From assembly GCA_900468065.1 (NCBI GenBank), contig UBTA01000115.1, positions 8,317 through 72,316 on the forward strand: 64,000 nucleotides of DNA. The letters run 5' to 3'. Made by a program: the position numbers and the translations under genes. Shown here piece after piece: positions 53,155 through 62,412 of the stretch. The stretch comes from Hyphomicrobiales bacterium (lineage in GTDB: Bacteria > Pseudomonadota > Alphaproteobacteria > Rhizobiales > Rhizobiaceae). The notes under the pieces were generated by a model. That model searched no databases. It had not been told where the DNA came from and worked only from the letters and a program-made list of their open reading frames with translations. The stretch's first letter is position 1. Each line of letters begins with the position of its first letter.

Positions 53155-55731
53155 ATGGTCAGATTTGGTTTTGTACTCATGACCGCCGCATTGACGGCTA
53201 GCTCCGCCCTGGCGGGGCCGGCCGTCACGACAGCGAACGTGAATTTCCGCTCGGGCCCGGGCACCGGCTTCGATAGCCTCGGCCAGCTTGTTGAAGGAAC
53301 CACCGTTGATCTCGGCGAGTGCGACGACAGTGGCGCCTGGTGCGCGGTGTCCGTCAAGGGCGAGCAGGGCTTCGTCAACGGCAAGTATCTCAACCAGGCC
53401 GACGCAACGACGGACCGGCCGGGTTGGCCGAGAGTCTATACCACCGACGGTGGTGCCGAGATCACGCTTTATCAGCCACAGATCGCCGACTGGAAGGACT
53501 TCACCACCCTGTCGGCGTTGATCGCCACGGAATACAAGCCGACCAAGGATGCCAAGCCGATCTTCGGCGTTATCGGCGTCAGCGCCGATACGGCTTCCGA
53601 TGCCGAAGCCGGCACCGTCATCCTCAGCAATATCAAAGCCACCGAGATCAATTTTTCGGCGCTCGACCGGAGCCAGATTTCCGATCTGTCGCTTGAGGTC
53701 GGCAAGCTGATGCCGACAGGCAATCTGACCTATCCCGAGGAGCGGCTAACTGCCAGCCTTGCCGATTATCAGCGCATGGAGGATGTGAAAGGGCTGAAAT
53801 CCGATCCGCCACCGATCTTCATCAGCGAGACGCCGGCTATCTTGCTGCAGACTGACGGCAAACTCGTGCTTGCTCCGGTCAAGGGCGTGAGCGGGTTATC
53901 ATTCGCGTTCAACACCAATTGGGACCTGTTTCAGGACGATGGCGACAAGAGCTACTACCTGCGCGACGACAAGACCTGGCTGACCACCAAGGACCCGGCC
54001 GGCGACTGGCAGATCGCGACGGTGCTTCCAGACGCATTGACGAAGCTTCCCGATGACGACAGCTGGAAGGCTGCCCGCACTGCCATTCCGCTGACAGCGG
54101 TCGATGGCTACAAACTGCCGAAGGTAGTCTATTCGGAAACGCCAGCCGAACTAATCCCGTTCGAAGGGAAACCGAAGCTGGAGCCCGTAAAGGACACTGC
54201 GCTGAAATGGGCGTCGAACTCTCCTGGCGACGTGTTCTTTGATGAAAGAGGCACGCAGTGGTACGTGCTTTTGTCCGGCCGCTGGTTCTCCGCTGCGTCG
54301 CTCGATGGCCCCTGGACATTTGCCACACCAAGCCTGCCCGCCGATTTCCAGAACATTCCGGATGATGCACCCTATTATGCGGTCCGTGCATCGGTGCCGG
54401 GCACCTCGGAGAATGCCGAGGCGCGGCTGAAGGCCAGCATTCCGCAGACGGCCCGCGTCTCCACCGATGGATCTGTGAAGGTCGATGTATCCTATAGCGG
54501 CGAGCCGAAATTCGAACCGATCGACGGCACCTCGCTCGCCTATGCGGTCAATACCAACGAACAGATCATCAAGGTCGGCAATCAATATTTCGTCCTGAAG
54601 GACGGCGTCTGGTTCGAAGGCACCAGCCCCACCGGGCCGTTCGCAGTCGCCAAGGCGGTAGCGGATGAGATCTACAAAATCCCGCCGTCCTCGCCGGTCT
54701 ACAACGTCACCTATGTGCGTGTTTACAAGACCGAGCCGGATGCCGTCTGGTACGGTTACACCATGGGGTATCTCGGCGCCTATCTGGCCTGGGACACTTA
54801 TGTCTACGGTACCGGCTGGGCCTATAACGACTACTGGGATTACGGCTGGGCGGGCGGCGGTTACGTCCCGTACTATCCGCGTCCTGTGAGCTACGGCGTT
54901 GGCGCCTTCTACAATCCGGCTTTCGGAACCTTCGGACGTTACGGTTATGCCTATGGTCCCTATCGCGGCATCGCGGGAGGGGCGGCGTATAATCCCCGTA
55001 CCGGCACCTACATTCGCGGCGGCGCTGTTTCAGGCCCGGCTGGCGAGCGTGGCTTCATCGCAGCTTACAATCCGCGCACTGGAAACGGCGTGATGGCGCG
55101 GGGCGGCCACAATGTCTACGGGTCCTGGGGCTCGGCCAACGTCAAGCACGGCTCGGACTTCGCGCATATTGCCGGGGGTACGAACGCGGCGGGCGGGGCT
55201 GCTCATTGGCGCAACTCCGACGGCAATCATGGCTTTGTCGCAGGCGGCAAGGGTGGTGACATCTATGCCGGCCGTGACGGCAACGTCTACCGCCGGGACA
55301 ACGGCCAATGGCAGAAGCACACGCCGGACGGCTGGGACCCGGTGCAGAGACCATCAACCGACAATCTGAAACAGCACGGCGAAAACTTTGCGGCCAAGCA
55401 TCCTGATGTCACGCAGCAAATCGGCCAAAACCGTGATGCAATCAAACCTCTGGCCAATCGCAACAGCAATCGCGTCCGGCCAGTTGCGCCGGACAATCTG
55501 GGCCTCGACCGTGCCGGCCGCCAGATCGGCAACCAGCGAGCGTTCCAGCAAGACATGATCCGCCGTCCAGTACCGGGCGGGTTCGATGGCGGTGATTTCC
55601 AGCGTGGCGGCGGCTTCGGTGGTGGTGGATTTGGCGGTGGTGGCTTCCATGGCGGTGGCGGTGGTTTTGGCGGCGGCGGTTTCCATGGAGGCGGAGGCTT
55701 TCATGGCGGTGGCGGCTTCGGCCGGCGCTAG
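53155..55731 (+). CDS. Large exported SH3 protein with three internal repeats and Gly-rich tail
   Basis: A protein of about 858 residues with signal peptide VRFGFVLMTAALTASSALA. A bacterial SH3 domain (about 22-80) reads VTTANVNFRSGPGTGFDSLG and GEQGFVNGKYL. Three tandem repeats of about 105 residues begin near 217, 320 and 441; each has a SETPA-like or SGEPK start, L.PV.GT.L..A.NT, a YYVL..G.WF core, a GPW or GPF turn and a P.D.P...AVR-like end. Next come Tyr/Gly-rich segments (YNPRTGTYIRGG, GFIAAYNPRTGNGVMARGG), and a tail of GGGFGGGGFHGG type from about 816. The repeats resemble proteins loosely labelled carbohydrate-binding family V/XII. Several in-frame ATGs (53131, 53137, 53146) could also start it. 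Confidence 0.82.
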   Translation: MVRFGFVLMTAALTASSALAGPAVTTANVNFRSGPGTGFDSLGQLVEGTTVDLGECDDSGAWCAVSVKGEQGFVNGKYLNQADATTDRPGWPRVYTTDGGAEITLYQPQIADWKDFTTLSALIATEYKPTKDAKPIFGVIGVSADTASDAEAGTVILSNIKATEINFSALDRSQISDLSLEVGKLMPTGNLTYPEERLTASLADYQRMEDVKGLKSDPPPIFISETPAILLQTDGKLVLAPVKGVSGLSFAFNTNWDLFQDDGDKSYYLRDDKTWLTTKDPAGDWQIATVLPDALTKLPDDDSWKAARTAIPLTAVDGYKLPKVVYSETPAELIPFEGKPKLEPVKDTALKWASNSPGDVFFDERGTQWYVLLSGRWFSAASLDGPWTFATPSLPADFQNIPDDAPYYAVRASVPGTSENAEARLKASIPQTARVSTDGSVKVDVSYSGEPKFEPIDGTSLAYAVNTNEQIIKVGNQYFVLKDGVWFEGTSPTGPFAVAKAVADEIYKIPPSSPVYNVTYVRVYKTEPDAVWYGYTMGYLGAYLAWDTYVYGTGWAYNDYWDYGWAGGGYVPYYPRPVSYGVGAFYNPAFGTFGRYGYAYGPYRGIAGGAAYNPRTGTYIRGGAVSGPAGERGFIAAYNPRTGNGVMARGGHNVYGSWGSANVKHGSDFAHIAGGTNAAGGAAHWRNSDGNHGFVAGGKGGDIYAGRDGNVYRRDNGQWQKHTPDGWDPVQRPSTDNLKQHGENFAAKHPDVTQQIGQNRDAIKPLANRNSNRVRPVAPDNLGLDRAGRQIGNQRAFQQDMIRRPVPGGFDGGDFQRGGGFGGGGFGGGGFHGGGGGFGGGGFHGGGGFHGGGGFGRR

Positions 55732-55742
55732 GTTTTAACACC

Positions 55743-55781
55743 CGGGTCGAGGCGGCAACTCAATATAGCCGCCTCGACCCG
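55743..55781. terminator. Long hairpin between convergent genes
   Basis: A perfect 14-bp stem, CGGGTCGAGGCGGC (55743-55756) with GCCGCCTCGACCCG (55768-55781) and an 11-base loop, lies 12 bases after the SH3 gene stop. No T tract follows on the plus strand, so it may act with other factors or protect the message end. Confidence 0.65.
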
Positions 55782-55930
55782 CACCAGAATATCAAGCGCA
55801 ATGTCGCCGATCCCATGCCATGGACGATACCGGCGAAATGCAGTTGGCAAGGCCTTGCACCGTGTTGATGACGCAGGGAAAGCTGGTGGTGCGCCGGTTG
55901 GCGACCCCGCCGGCATTGAGTGTGCATGGT

Positions 55931-56686
55931 TTAACGTAGAACCAGCCGCAGTGCGCTTTGCGTCTCTTTTAGTAAAATCAGATAGCGGGCCACCATCCCG
56001 GCGGCAGGCACATGAGCCGCAGGCGCGCCGATATTGATGGCGGCGACCACGCGGCCCCGGTCGTTTTCAACCGGGACTGCGATGGAGCAGAGGCCGAGTT
56101 CAAGTTCCTGGTCGATAATGGCGTATCCTTCGGAGCGGACGCGGCGAAGTTCTTCCATCAGCACGTCCGGATCGGTCTTCGTCAGCGGCGTATTGGCTTT
56201 GAGTTCAGAGCGATCCAGTACGCCACGCGCTTCTGTTTCAGGCATAGCGGCGAGAAGCACCCGCCCCATCGACGCACAATAGGCCGGCAGGCGTGAGCCG
56301 GGCGAGAGGTTGATCGACATCACCCGCTTCTGTGAGGCGCGGGCGATGTAGACCACCTCGACCCCGTCGAGAACAGAAGCCGACGCGCTTTGGCCGGATT
56401 TTTCAGAGAGCTGGTCAAGATAGGGCTGGATGATCAGCGGCAGCGGCGTCGCCGACAGATAGGCATGGCCGAGCCGCAGCACCTTCGGCGTCAGCGCGAA
56501 GAACTTGCCGTCATAGTCGGCGTAACCGAGATCAGCAAGCGTGAGCAGACAGCGGCGCACCGTCGCCCGGTCGAGGTTTGTCAGCTTGCCCGCCTCGGCA
56601 ATCGTGAGTTTAGGTCGCGCCTCACCAAAAGCCTCAATGACTTTCAGGCCGCGGGCAAAGCCACTGATGAAATCCGATTCCCGCAT
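55931..56686 (-). CDS. pcaR: IclR-family regulator of the pca genes
   Basis: A 251-residue IclR protein. The winged helix-turn-helix at the N-terminus includes GFARGLKVIEAFGEARPKLT and IAEAGKLTNLDRATVRRCLL; the effector domain has ASQKRVMSINLSPGSRLPAY, CASMGRVLLAAMPETEA and LELGLCSIAVPVENDRGRVV, then AAINIGAPAAHV, the PcaR/PcaU/PobR subgroup pattern. It is divergent from pcaI and should activate pcaIJF with beta-ketoadipate as inducer. A 9-bp inverted repeat in the gap is the likely site. Confidence 0.9.
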   Translation of the reverse strand: MRESDFISGFARGLKVIEAFGEARPKLTIAEAGKLTNLDRATVRRCLLTLADLGYADYDGKFFALTPKVLRLGHAYLSATPLPLIIQPYLDQLSEKSGQSASASVLDGVEVVYIARASQKRVMSINLSPGSRLPAYCASMGRVLLAAMPETEARGVLDRSELKANTPLTKTDPDVLMEELRRVRSEGYAIIDQELELGLCSIAVPVENDRGRVVAAINIGAPAAHVPAAGMVARYLILLKETQSALRLVLR

Positions 56687-56715
56687 GCCAAAACTCCCAT
56701 ATTCCGACGCGTTGT

Positions 56716-56748
56716 GTGCGTTATACGAACAAATATCAAATAACGCAC
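56716..56748. promoter_or_regulatory. Inverted repeat between pcaR and pcaI
   Basis: GTGCGTTAT (56716-56724) and ATAACGCAC (56740-56748) are perfect inverted 9-mers with 15 bases between them, lying 30 bases upstream of the pcaR start and about 78 before pcaI. ACGAA words sit on both arms. It is the probable PcaR operator. Confidence 0.7.
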
Positions 56749-56825
56749 GAAATATTTGACGGCGTGCGGATTAGAGCGCTTATTTGCGCCAACCAGACAG
56801 GAAGACAGACAAAGAGGAGAATGCC

Positions 56826-57674
56826 TTGGCGCGATTGATGTCGCTGGCGGAAGCCATTTCAGAAAACGTGCAGGACGGCGATACCGTCGCCATGGAGGGT
56901 TTCACCCACCTCATCCCCTATGCCGCGGGTCATGAAGTCATCCGGCAGGGTAAGAAGGATCTTTTCCTGATCCGCATGACGCCGGACATTCTCTATGATC
57001 AGTTGATCGGCGCCGGTGCGGCACGCGGGATGAAATTCTCCTGGGGCGGCAATCCGGGGGTGGGCTCGCTGCACCGTTTCCGCGATGCCGTCGAAAACCA
57101 GTGGCCACGGCCGTTGGAGATCGAGGAACATTCTCATGCCGCCATGGCCAATGCCTATGAGGCAGGGGCGGCAAACCTGCCCTTTGCCATGCTGCGCGGC
57201 TATATCGGTGCCGACCTCACCAAGGTGAACCCGAATATCAAGCAGGTCACCTGCCCCTTCACTGGCGAAGTGCTGGCGGCCGTGCCGGCCATCCGCCCCG
57301 ACGTGACGATCATTCATGCGCTCAGGGCAGACCGGAAGGGTAATGTGCTCATCGAAGGTATCGTCGGCGTGCAGAAGGAAGCCGTGCTTGGCGCCAAGCG
57401 CTCGATCGTCACGGTCGAGGAGATCGTCGACGAACTGAACCCGCCATCACCGAACTCCGTCGTCCTGCCCTCCTGGGCCGTGACTGGGGTTGTCGAAGTA
57501 CCCGGCGGAGCCTTTCCGTCCTATGCGCAAGGCTACTATCCGCGCTCCAACGCCTTCTATATCGCCTGGGACGAGATCGCCCGCGACCGCGATACATTCC
57601 AGGCCTGGATCGAGGAAAACATCATGAAGGCTGGGCCGGAAGACTTTGCCAAACATGCGAAGAAGGCTGCGTGA
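56826..57674 (+). CDS. pcaI: 3-oxoadipate CoA-transferase subunit A
   Basis: A 282-residue alpha subunit. Features include VAMEGFTHLIPYAAGHEVI (CoA-transferase start), RMTPDILYDQLIGAGAARGM, FSWGGNPGVGSLHRFRDAVE and ADRKGNVLIEGIVGVQKEAV. With PcaJ it moves CoA from succinyl-CoA to 3-oxoadipate. No ATG lies at a useful distance from the AGAGGAGA site; TTG at 56826 is 7 bases from it and gives MARLMSLAEA. It starts 11 bases before pcaJ ends its own leader. Confidence 0.92.
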   Translation: MARLMSLAEAISENVQDGDTVAMEGFTHLIPYAAGHEVIRQGKKDLFLIRMTPDILYDQLIGAGAARGMKFSWGGNPGVGSLHRFRDAVENQWPRPLEIEEHSHAAMANAYEAGAANLPFAMLRGYIGADLTKVNPNIKQVTCPFTGEVLAAVPAIRPDVTIIHALRADRKGNVLIEGIVGVQKEAVLGAKRSIVTVEEIVDELNPPSPNSVVLPSWAVTGVVEVPGGAFPSYAQGYYPRSNAFYIAWDEIARDRDTFQAWIEENIMKAGPEDFAKHAKKAA

Positions 57675-57684
57675 GGAGACGATG

Positions 57685-58467
57685 ATGAGCGATTTCACCC
57701 CCACCGAAATGATGACGATTGCCGCCTCCCGTGCGCTCACCAATGACGATGTCTGCTTCGTCGGAATCGGTGCGCCATCGGCAGCCTGCAACGTCGCCCG
57801 TCTCACCCATGCACCGGATATCACGCTGATCTACGAAAGCGGCACGGTCGGCACCAAGCCGGATGTTCTACCGCTGTCGATCGGCGATGGCGAGCTCTGC
57901 GACACAGCCCTTTTCACCGTCTCCGTGCCAGAAATGTTCCGTTACTGGTTGCAGGGTGGACGTATCACCACTGGCTTTCTCGGTGGTGCCCAGATCGACA
58001 GATTTGCCAACCTCAACACCACCGTGGTCGGCCCCTATGACCATCCGAAGGTCCGTCTGCCGGGTGGCGGCGGCGCGCCGGAGATCGCCAGCAATTGCGG
58101 CCAGATATTCATCACTATGGCGCTGTCCAAGCGCGGCTTTGTCGACAAGCTCAACTTCATCACCTCGATGGGGCATGGCGAAGGCGGTAATCATCGCGAA
58201 CGGCTGGGCATGAAGACCAAGGGGCCGACCCGCGTCATCACCGACCTGTGCATTCTCGAGCCGGATCCGGTCACCAAGGAACTGACCGTCGTGTCGATCC
58301 ATCAGGGCGTGACCCGCGAGCAGATCGTTGAAAATTGCGGCTGGCCGGTCAAGTTTGCCCAAACCGTGATCGACACGCCGGTTCCGACGGACACCGAGCT
58401 CCAGACCCTGCGCGACATCAATGCCCGCACCAAGAAAGCCCATCAGGGCAACAAGGAGGCCGCGTAG
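57685..58467 (+). CDS. pcaJ: 3-oxoadipate CoA-transferase subunit B
   Basis: A 260-residue beta subunit. Visible motifs are FVGIGAPSAACNVARLTHAP, LIYESGTVGTKPDVLPLSIG with the catalytic Glu in ESG, VRLPGGGGAPEIASNCGQIF and KTKGPTRVITDLCILEPDP. GGAG at 57675 fits the ATG at 57685 better than the one at 57682. The coding end touches the pcaF start (stop TAG then ATG). Confidence 0.94.
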   Translation: MSDFTPTEMMTIAASRALTNDDVCFVGIGAPSAACNVARLTHAPDITLIYESGTVGTKPDVLPLSIGDGELCDTALFTVSVPEMFRYWLQGGRITTGFLGGAQIDRFANLNTTVVGPYDHPKVRLPGGGGAPEIASNCGQIFITMALSKRGFVDKLNFITSMGHGEGGNHRERLGMKTKGPTRVITDLCILEPDPVTKELTVVSIHQGVTREQIVENCGWPVKFAQTVIDTPVPTDTELQTLRDINARTKKAHQGNKEAA

Positions 58468-59673
<1,206 letters not shown>

Positions 59674-59765
59674 GGAGATCGGCGGCAGAAAGTCTTTTCG
59701 CGGTTGCATCTTTCAATTGCTCGGCGTCCGCAGAGCGGCCGCCTATGTCACAGTGGCGGCTCGTC

Positions 59766-61295
59766 TCAATTCTCATTGACGTAAACGAAGGCAAACTCGT
59801 CTTGATAGGCTTTACGCCAACCGGGAAGTTCGTTGAAGAAGGCAATGCGGCTGTCGTCAGGGGTAAGAAGCGCCCACTTGATGGCGCGTTCTTCAATCTC
59901 CTGCAGCAGGATGGGCTTTCCCGCGGGCGTGCCCATTTCAGCCGCTCTATTCGAAAAACCATCGAGGAAAAGCTGGTCTGTCCGGCCATCGACGTAGGTC
60001 TTGATGCCATGAAAAATCAGTGTGCCTCCGAAATTATAGGAGTTCAGCACATTGCCTGAGAGATTATGTGCCCGCGCGAAAGTAAGTGCTCCCGACGCAG
60101 ACACCGTATCACTGGGGGTGACAGCCGAAAAATTGAGGAAGATCATGGCGACTGCAAACCAGCAGGCCACAATCGCAACGCTGATCTGACGAGCGTATTT
60201 GACTATGGCCCGTTCCAGAGCATCGTGGGCCTCGGTCATCCATTTTTGCATCGAGAGGGCCGGAAACTGTTGGGCAATGTCGGCAGAAAGAACGATCGGC
60301 GCTAACAGCAACCAGAGGTATTGAAAACGCGAATAGGCCAAAAAGAGGTGCAGCGTGAAAATGAAAAAGGCGGCGTAGGTCCAGCGGATGCGGGTTCCTG
60401 TTAGCAGCAAGGCAGCGACGACGGTCAGGAGCGCAGTTTCGGAGAAATGATCCGTTCGGGCATTGAAAGGGTTCCATTCCATTATGAAGGGAACGGCCTC
60501 GTTGCCCGAAGCTACCGTGAACGTCGCAAGGATAGCCTGCAGGCCATATGGGTTGATCATGCTGGCCAATGGGCAAAGAAGGCCGAATGCGATCCAATTC
60601 GCTAGGATTTTTGGTTGTGACAAGCGCACGCGGGAGAGAAGATCCAATCCTGCGAAGGCCGCGATGACGAAGCCGAATGTGAACGTTGCGTGCAGATTGG
60701 CCCAAAGAACAATCAGAGTGAGCAGCCAGAACGGTGGCGGCTGACGATCGCGCGCGGCGCGAAACAGCACGGCCGTCCACAAAGCGATAATCGGTAGGCT
60801 AAAGATGAGCGGCCGCGCATTATAGACCGATCCGGCGAGAACGGTGATCGCCAGGACGGTGGCAATCGTGACCATCGGCTTCAAAGCGGCACTCAAATAC
60901 CAGGTTAAAATGAATATCATCGACGCAACAGCCGATATCGTAACAAAGAGCACGCCGCTCCATCCAAAGGCGTTGTAACCGGTTGCGAGCAGTACCTGCC
61001 CAAGCCATTCCTTGGCGATCCACGGCTGACCCGCAAAGGTATAGGAATAGGTATCGATGGCCGGGAAGCTTCGGCTTGCCAAGATGTCGAGCCCGACCTT
61101 GACCTGCCACCAGTTGTCCGGGTCTTTCAAGAGTTCAGCTGAGGCGTAGCAAAGATGGGCGGTGATGATCAGCGCCATGGACAGGCAGAGCACCAGCCGG
61201 ATGCGCCGGCTTTGTTGCGTGACCGAAATTACATCATGACCGCGGCTTGGTGCGCGCGCGATACCTTTATCTGTATTCATTTGCGTCGTGGACAT
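59766..61295 (-). CDS. Polytopic membrane protein, GT-C-like
   Basis: A 509-residue inner-membrane protein with about ten to twelve hydrophobic segments (LVLCLSMALIITAHLCY, VLFVTISAVASMIFILTWYL, VATVLAITVLAGSVYN-type core, YAAFFIFTLHLFLAY, QISVAIVACWFAVAMIFL). The first periplasmic loop, LLKDPDNWWQVKVGLDILAS, then FPAIDTYSYTFAGQPWIAKE, is typical of a group related to GT-C glycosyltransferases (acidic pair followed by W). A soluble C-terminal part ends KAYQDEFAFVYVNEN. It is the last gene of a four-gene minus-strand set. Its substrate is unknown. Confidence 0.75.
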   Translation of the reverse strand: MSTTQMNTDKGIARAPSRGHDVISVTQQSRRIRLVLCLSMALIITAHLCYASAELLKDPDNWWQVKVGLDILASRSFPAIDTYSYTFAGQPWIAKEWLGQVLLATGYNAFGWSGVLFVTISAVASMIFILTWYLSAALKPMVTIATVLAITVLAGSVYNARPLIFSLPIIALWTAVLFRAARDRQPPPFWLLTLIVLWANLHATFTFGFVIAAFAGLDLLSRVRLSQPKILANWIAFGLLCPLASMINPYGLQAILATFTVASGNEAVPFIMEWNPFNARTDHFSETALLTVVAALLLTGTRIRWTYAAFFIFTLHLFLAYSRFQYLWLLLAPIVLSADIAQQFPALSMQKWMTEAHDALERAIVKYARQISVAIVACWFAVAMIFLNFSAVTPSDTVSASGALTFARAHNLSGNVLNSYNFGGTLIFHGIKTYVDGRTDQLFLDGFSNRAAEMGTPAGKPILLQEIEERAIKWALLTPDDSRIAFFNELPGWRKAYQDEFAFVYVNEN

Positions 61296-61304
61296 GGTCT
61301 AGTC

Positions 61305-61739
61305 TCACAATCCACTGTTGTCTGAATTCCCGCGTCCCGGTTCAGAGACGAAAACGAACCGTGAAGTCGCGAGATAAAAGAGAGCCGAATAGACACTGAT
61401 ACCGGCCAGATGCACGAAGGGATTGTTGGTGAGGCCGAAGGAAAGGGCGATCAAAACAACTGTGAGATTGGCGCCGTAGGCGACGGCAAAACTCGCTGCA
61501 TATCGCAGCACGGCGCCTTTGCGCAAATGTATCGCATCTGAAAATGTCCAGCGGCGATTGAGAAAGAAGCCGAGAATCAAGCCCCCGGCATAGCCAAGTA
61601 TGTTCGACAGGATATCGCCGTAGCCCAGCGTCAGCCCGGTAAGTATGATCGTATATCCGAGCGCGGTGTTGAGCAGCCCGACAGCCGCGAACCGCAGGAG
61701 ACGCCCAGTCTCAAAGGTTCGGTTTGACGGCGTGAACAA
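61305..61739 (-). CDS. GtrA-family membrane protein (polyprenyl-linked sugar flippase)
   Basis: A 144-residue, four-helix protein: LLRFAAVGLLNTALGYTIIL, ILSNILGYAGGLILGFFLNR, RWTFSD, AASFAVAYGANLTVVLIAL and GISVYSALFYLATSRFVF. The RFxxVGxxNTxxxY and FxxNRxWTF motifs define GtrA. Such proteins flip undecaprenyl-linked glucose or similar across the membrane for surface glycan decoration, together with a GtrB glycosyltransferase, here at 62405. The start is TTG at 61739, overlapping the methyltransferase end by 29 bases. Confidence 0.88.
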   Translation of the reverse strand: MFTPSNRTFETGRLLRFAAVGLLNTALGYTIILTGLTLGYGDILSNILGYAGGLILGFFLNRRWTFSDAIHLRKGAVLRYAASFAVAYGANLTVVLIALSFGLTNNPFVHLAGISVYSALFYLATSRFVFVSEPGRGNSDNSGL

Positions 61740-62412
61740 AATACTGGGCTCCCATCGGAACTTTGGTGAGGTAACGCTCCAGCGGCCGCAGCTTGGCGAG
61801 GAACCGCGGGAAAAACAGGCGATAAACGGTCCTTCTGCGGGAGAGACCTGCGACGGCCATCCGGCCGTTCATCTGACGCGCATTGATCAGGACAGCATTC
61901 TCATCAAAACTGCAGTTTCGCACCGCATGTAGCGTCAGAGGGTTCCAAGGGTTGTGCTCGAACAGGAAGAAGCTTCCGCCCGGTTTGATCACCCGGCCTA
62001 TCTCGCGCAGGAGGCCGGTATGGAGTTCCTCGGGGATATGGTGGAAGACGCAGGCCGTAAAGACCAGATCGAAATAACCATCAGCATAGGGAATGGACTG
62101 GCCGTCGAAGGGCTGGCAATGCGCCTGGCCCGGAAAGCGGCTGCGAGCGATATCGAGCGACTGCGACGACGGATCCAAAAGGACGATCGCACTGTCGGGA
62201 AAGGCTGCGCGCATGGGGCCGAGCGAGTTTCCAACCCCTGCACCGAAGTCGAGTATCCGCAGCGGCTTCTCACCGCGCTTTGCCAAGACCGCCGCGACAT
62301 CGGCAATCTTGTATTTCGCAAAAAAAGCCGGCGTTTCTCCGCTCAAGCGAATGCTGGCGGCGTGTTCCTGTTCGTATTCCGCAGCAAACTTGTCGAATTC
62401 AGCCTCAAGCAC
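61711..62412 (-). CDS. SAM-dependent methyltransferase
   Basis: A 233-residue class I methyltransferase. The SAM motif is RILDFGAGVGNSLGPMRAAF at about 52-71, motif II LLDPSSQSLDIARSRFPG, then GYFDLVFTACVFHHIPEEL and IGRVIKPGGSFFLFEHNPWN. EHNPWNPLT is common in methyltransferases of cell-surface sugar or lipid pathways. The start is GTG at 62412 with AGGAGC upstream; it overlaps the glycosyltransferase stop. It is probably co-translated and may methylate a glycan or its carrier. Confidence 0.88.
   Translation of the reverse strand: MLEAEFDKFAAEYEQEHAASIRLSGETPAFFAKYKIADVAAVLAKRGEKPLRILDFGAGVGNSLGPMRAAFPDSAIVLLDPSSQSLDIARSRFPGQAHCQPFDGQSIPYADGYFDLVFTACVFHHIPEELHTGLLREIGRVIKPGGSFFLFEHNPWNPLTLHAVRNCSFDENAVLINARQMNGRMAVAGLSRRRTVYRLFFPRFLAKLRPLERYLTKVPMGAQYFVHAVKPNL

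Noticed and set aside
51156-53393. 745-codon minus-strand frame across the DUF1254 genes
   Set aside because: Antisense shadow; plus-strand genes have signal peptides, ribosome binding sites and family matches, while the minus frame has none.
59738-59760. GCCGCC...GGCGGC stem between pcaF and the membrane protein
   Set aside because: Short, without a T tract and partly inside the downstream gene's end region; not convincing as a terminator.
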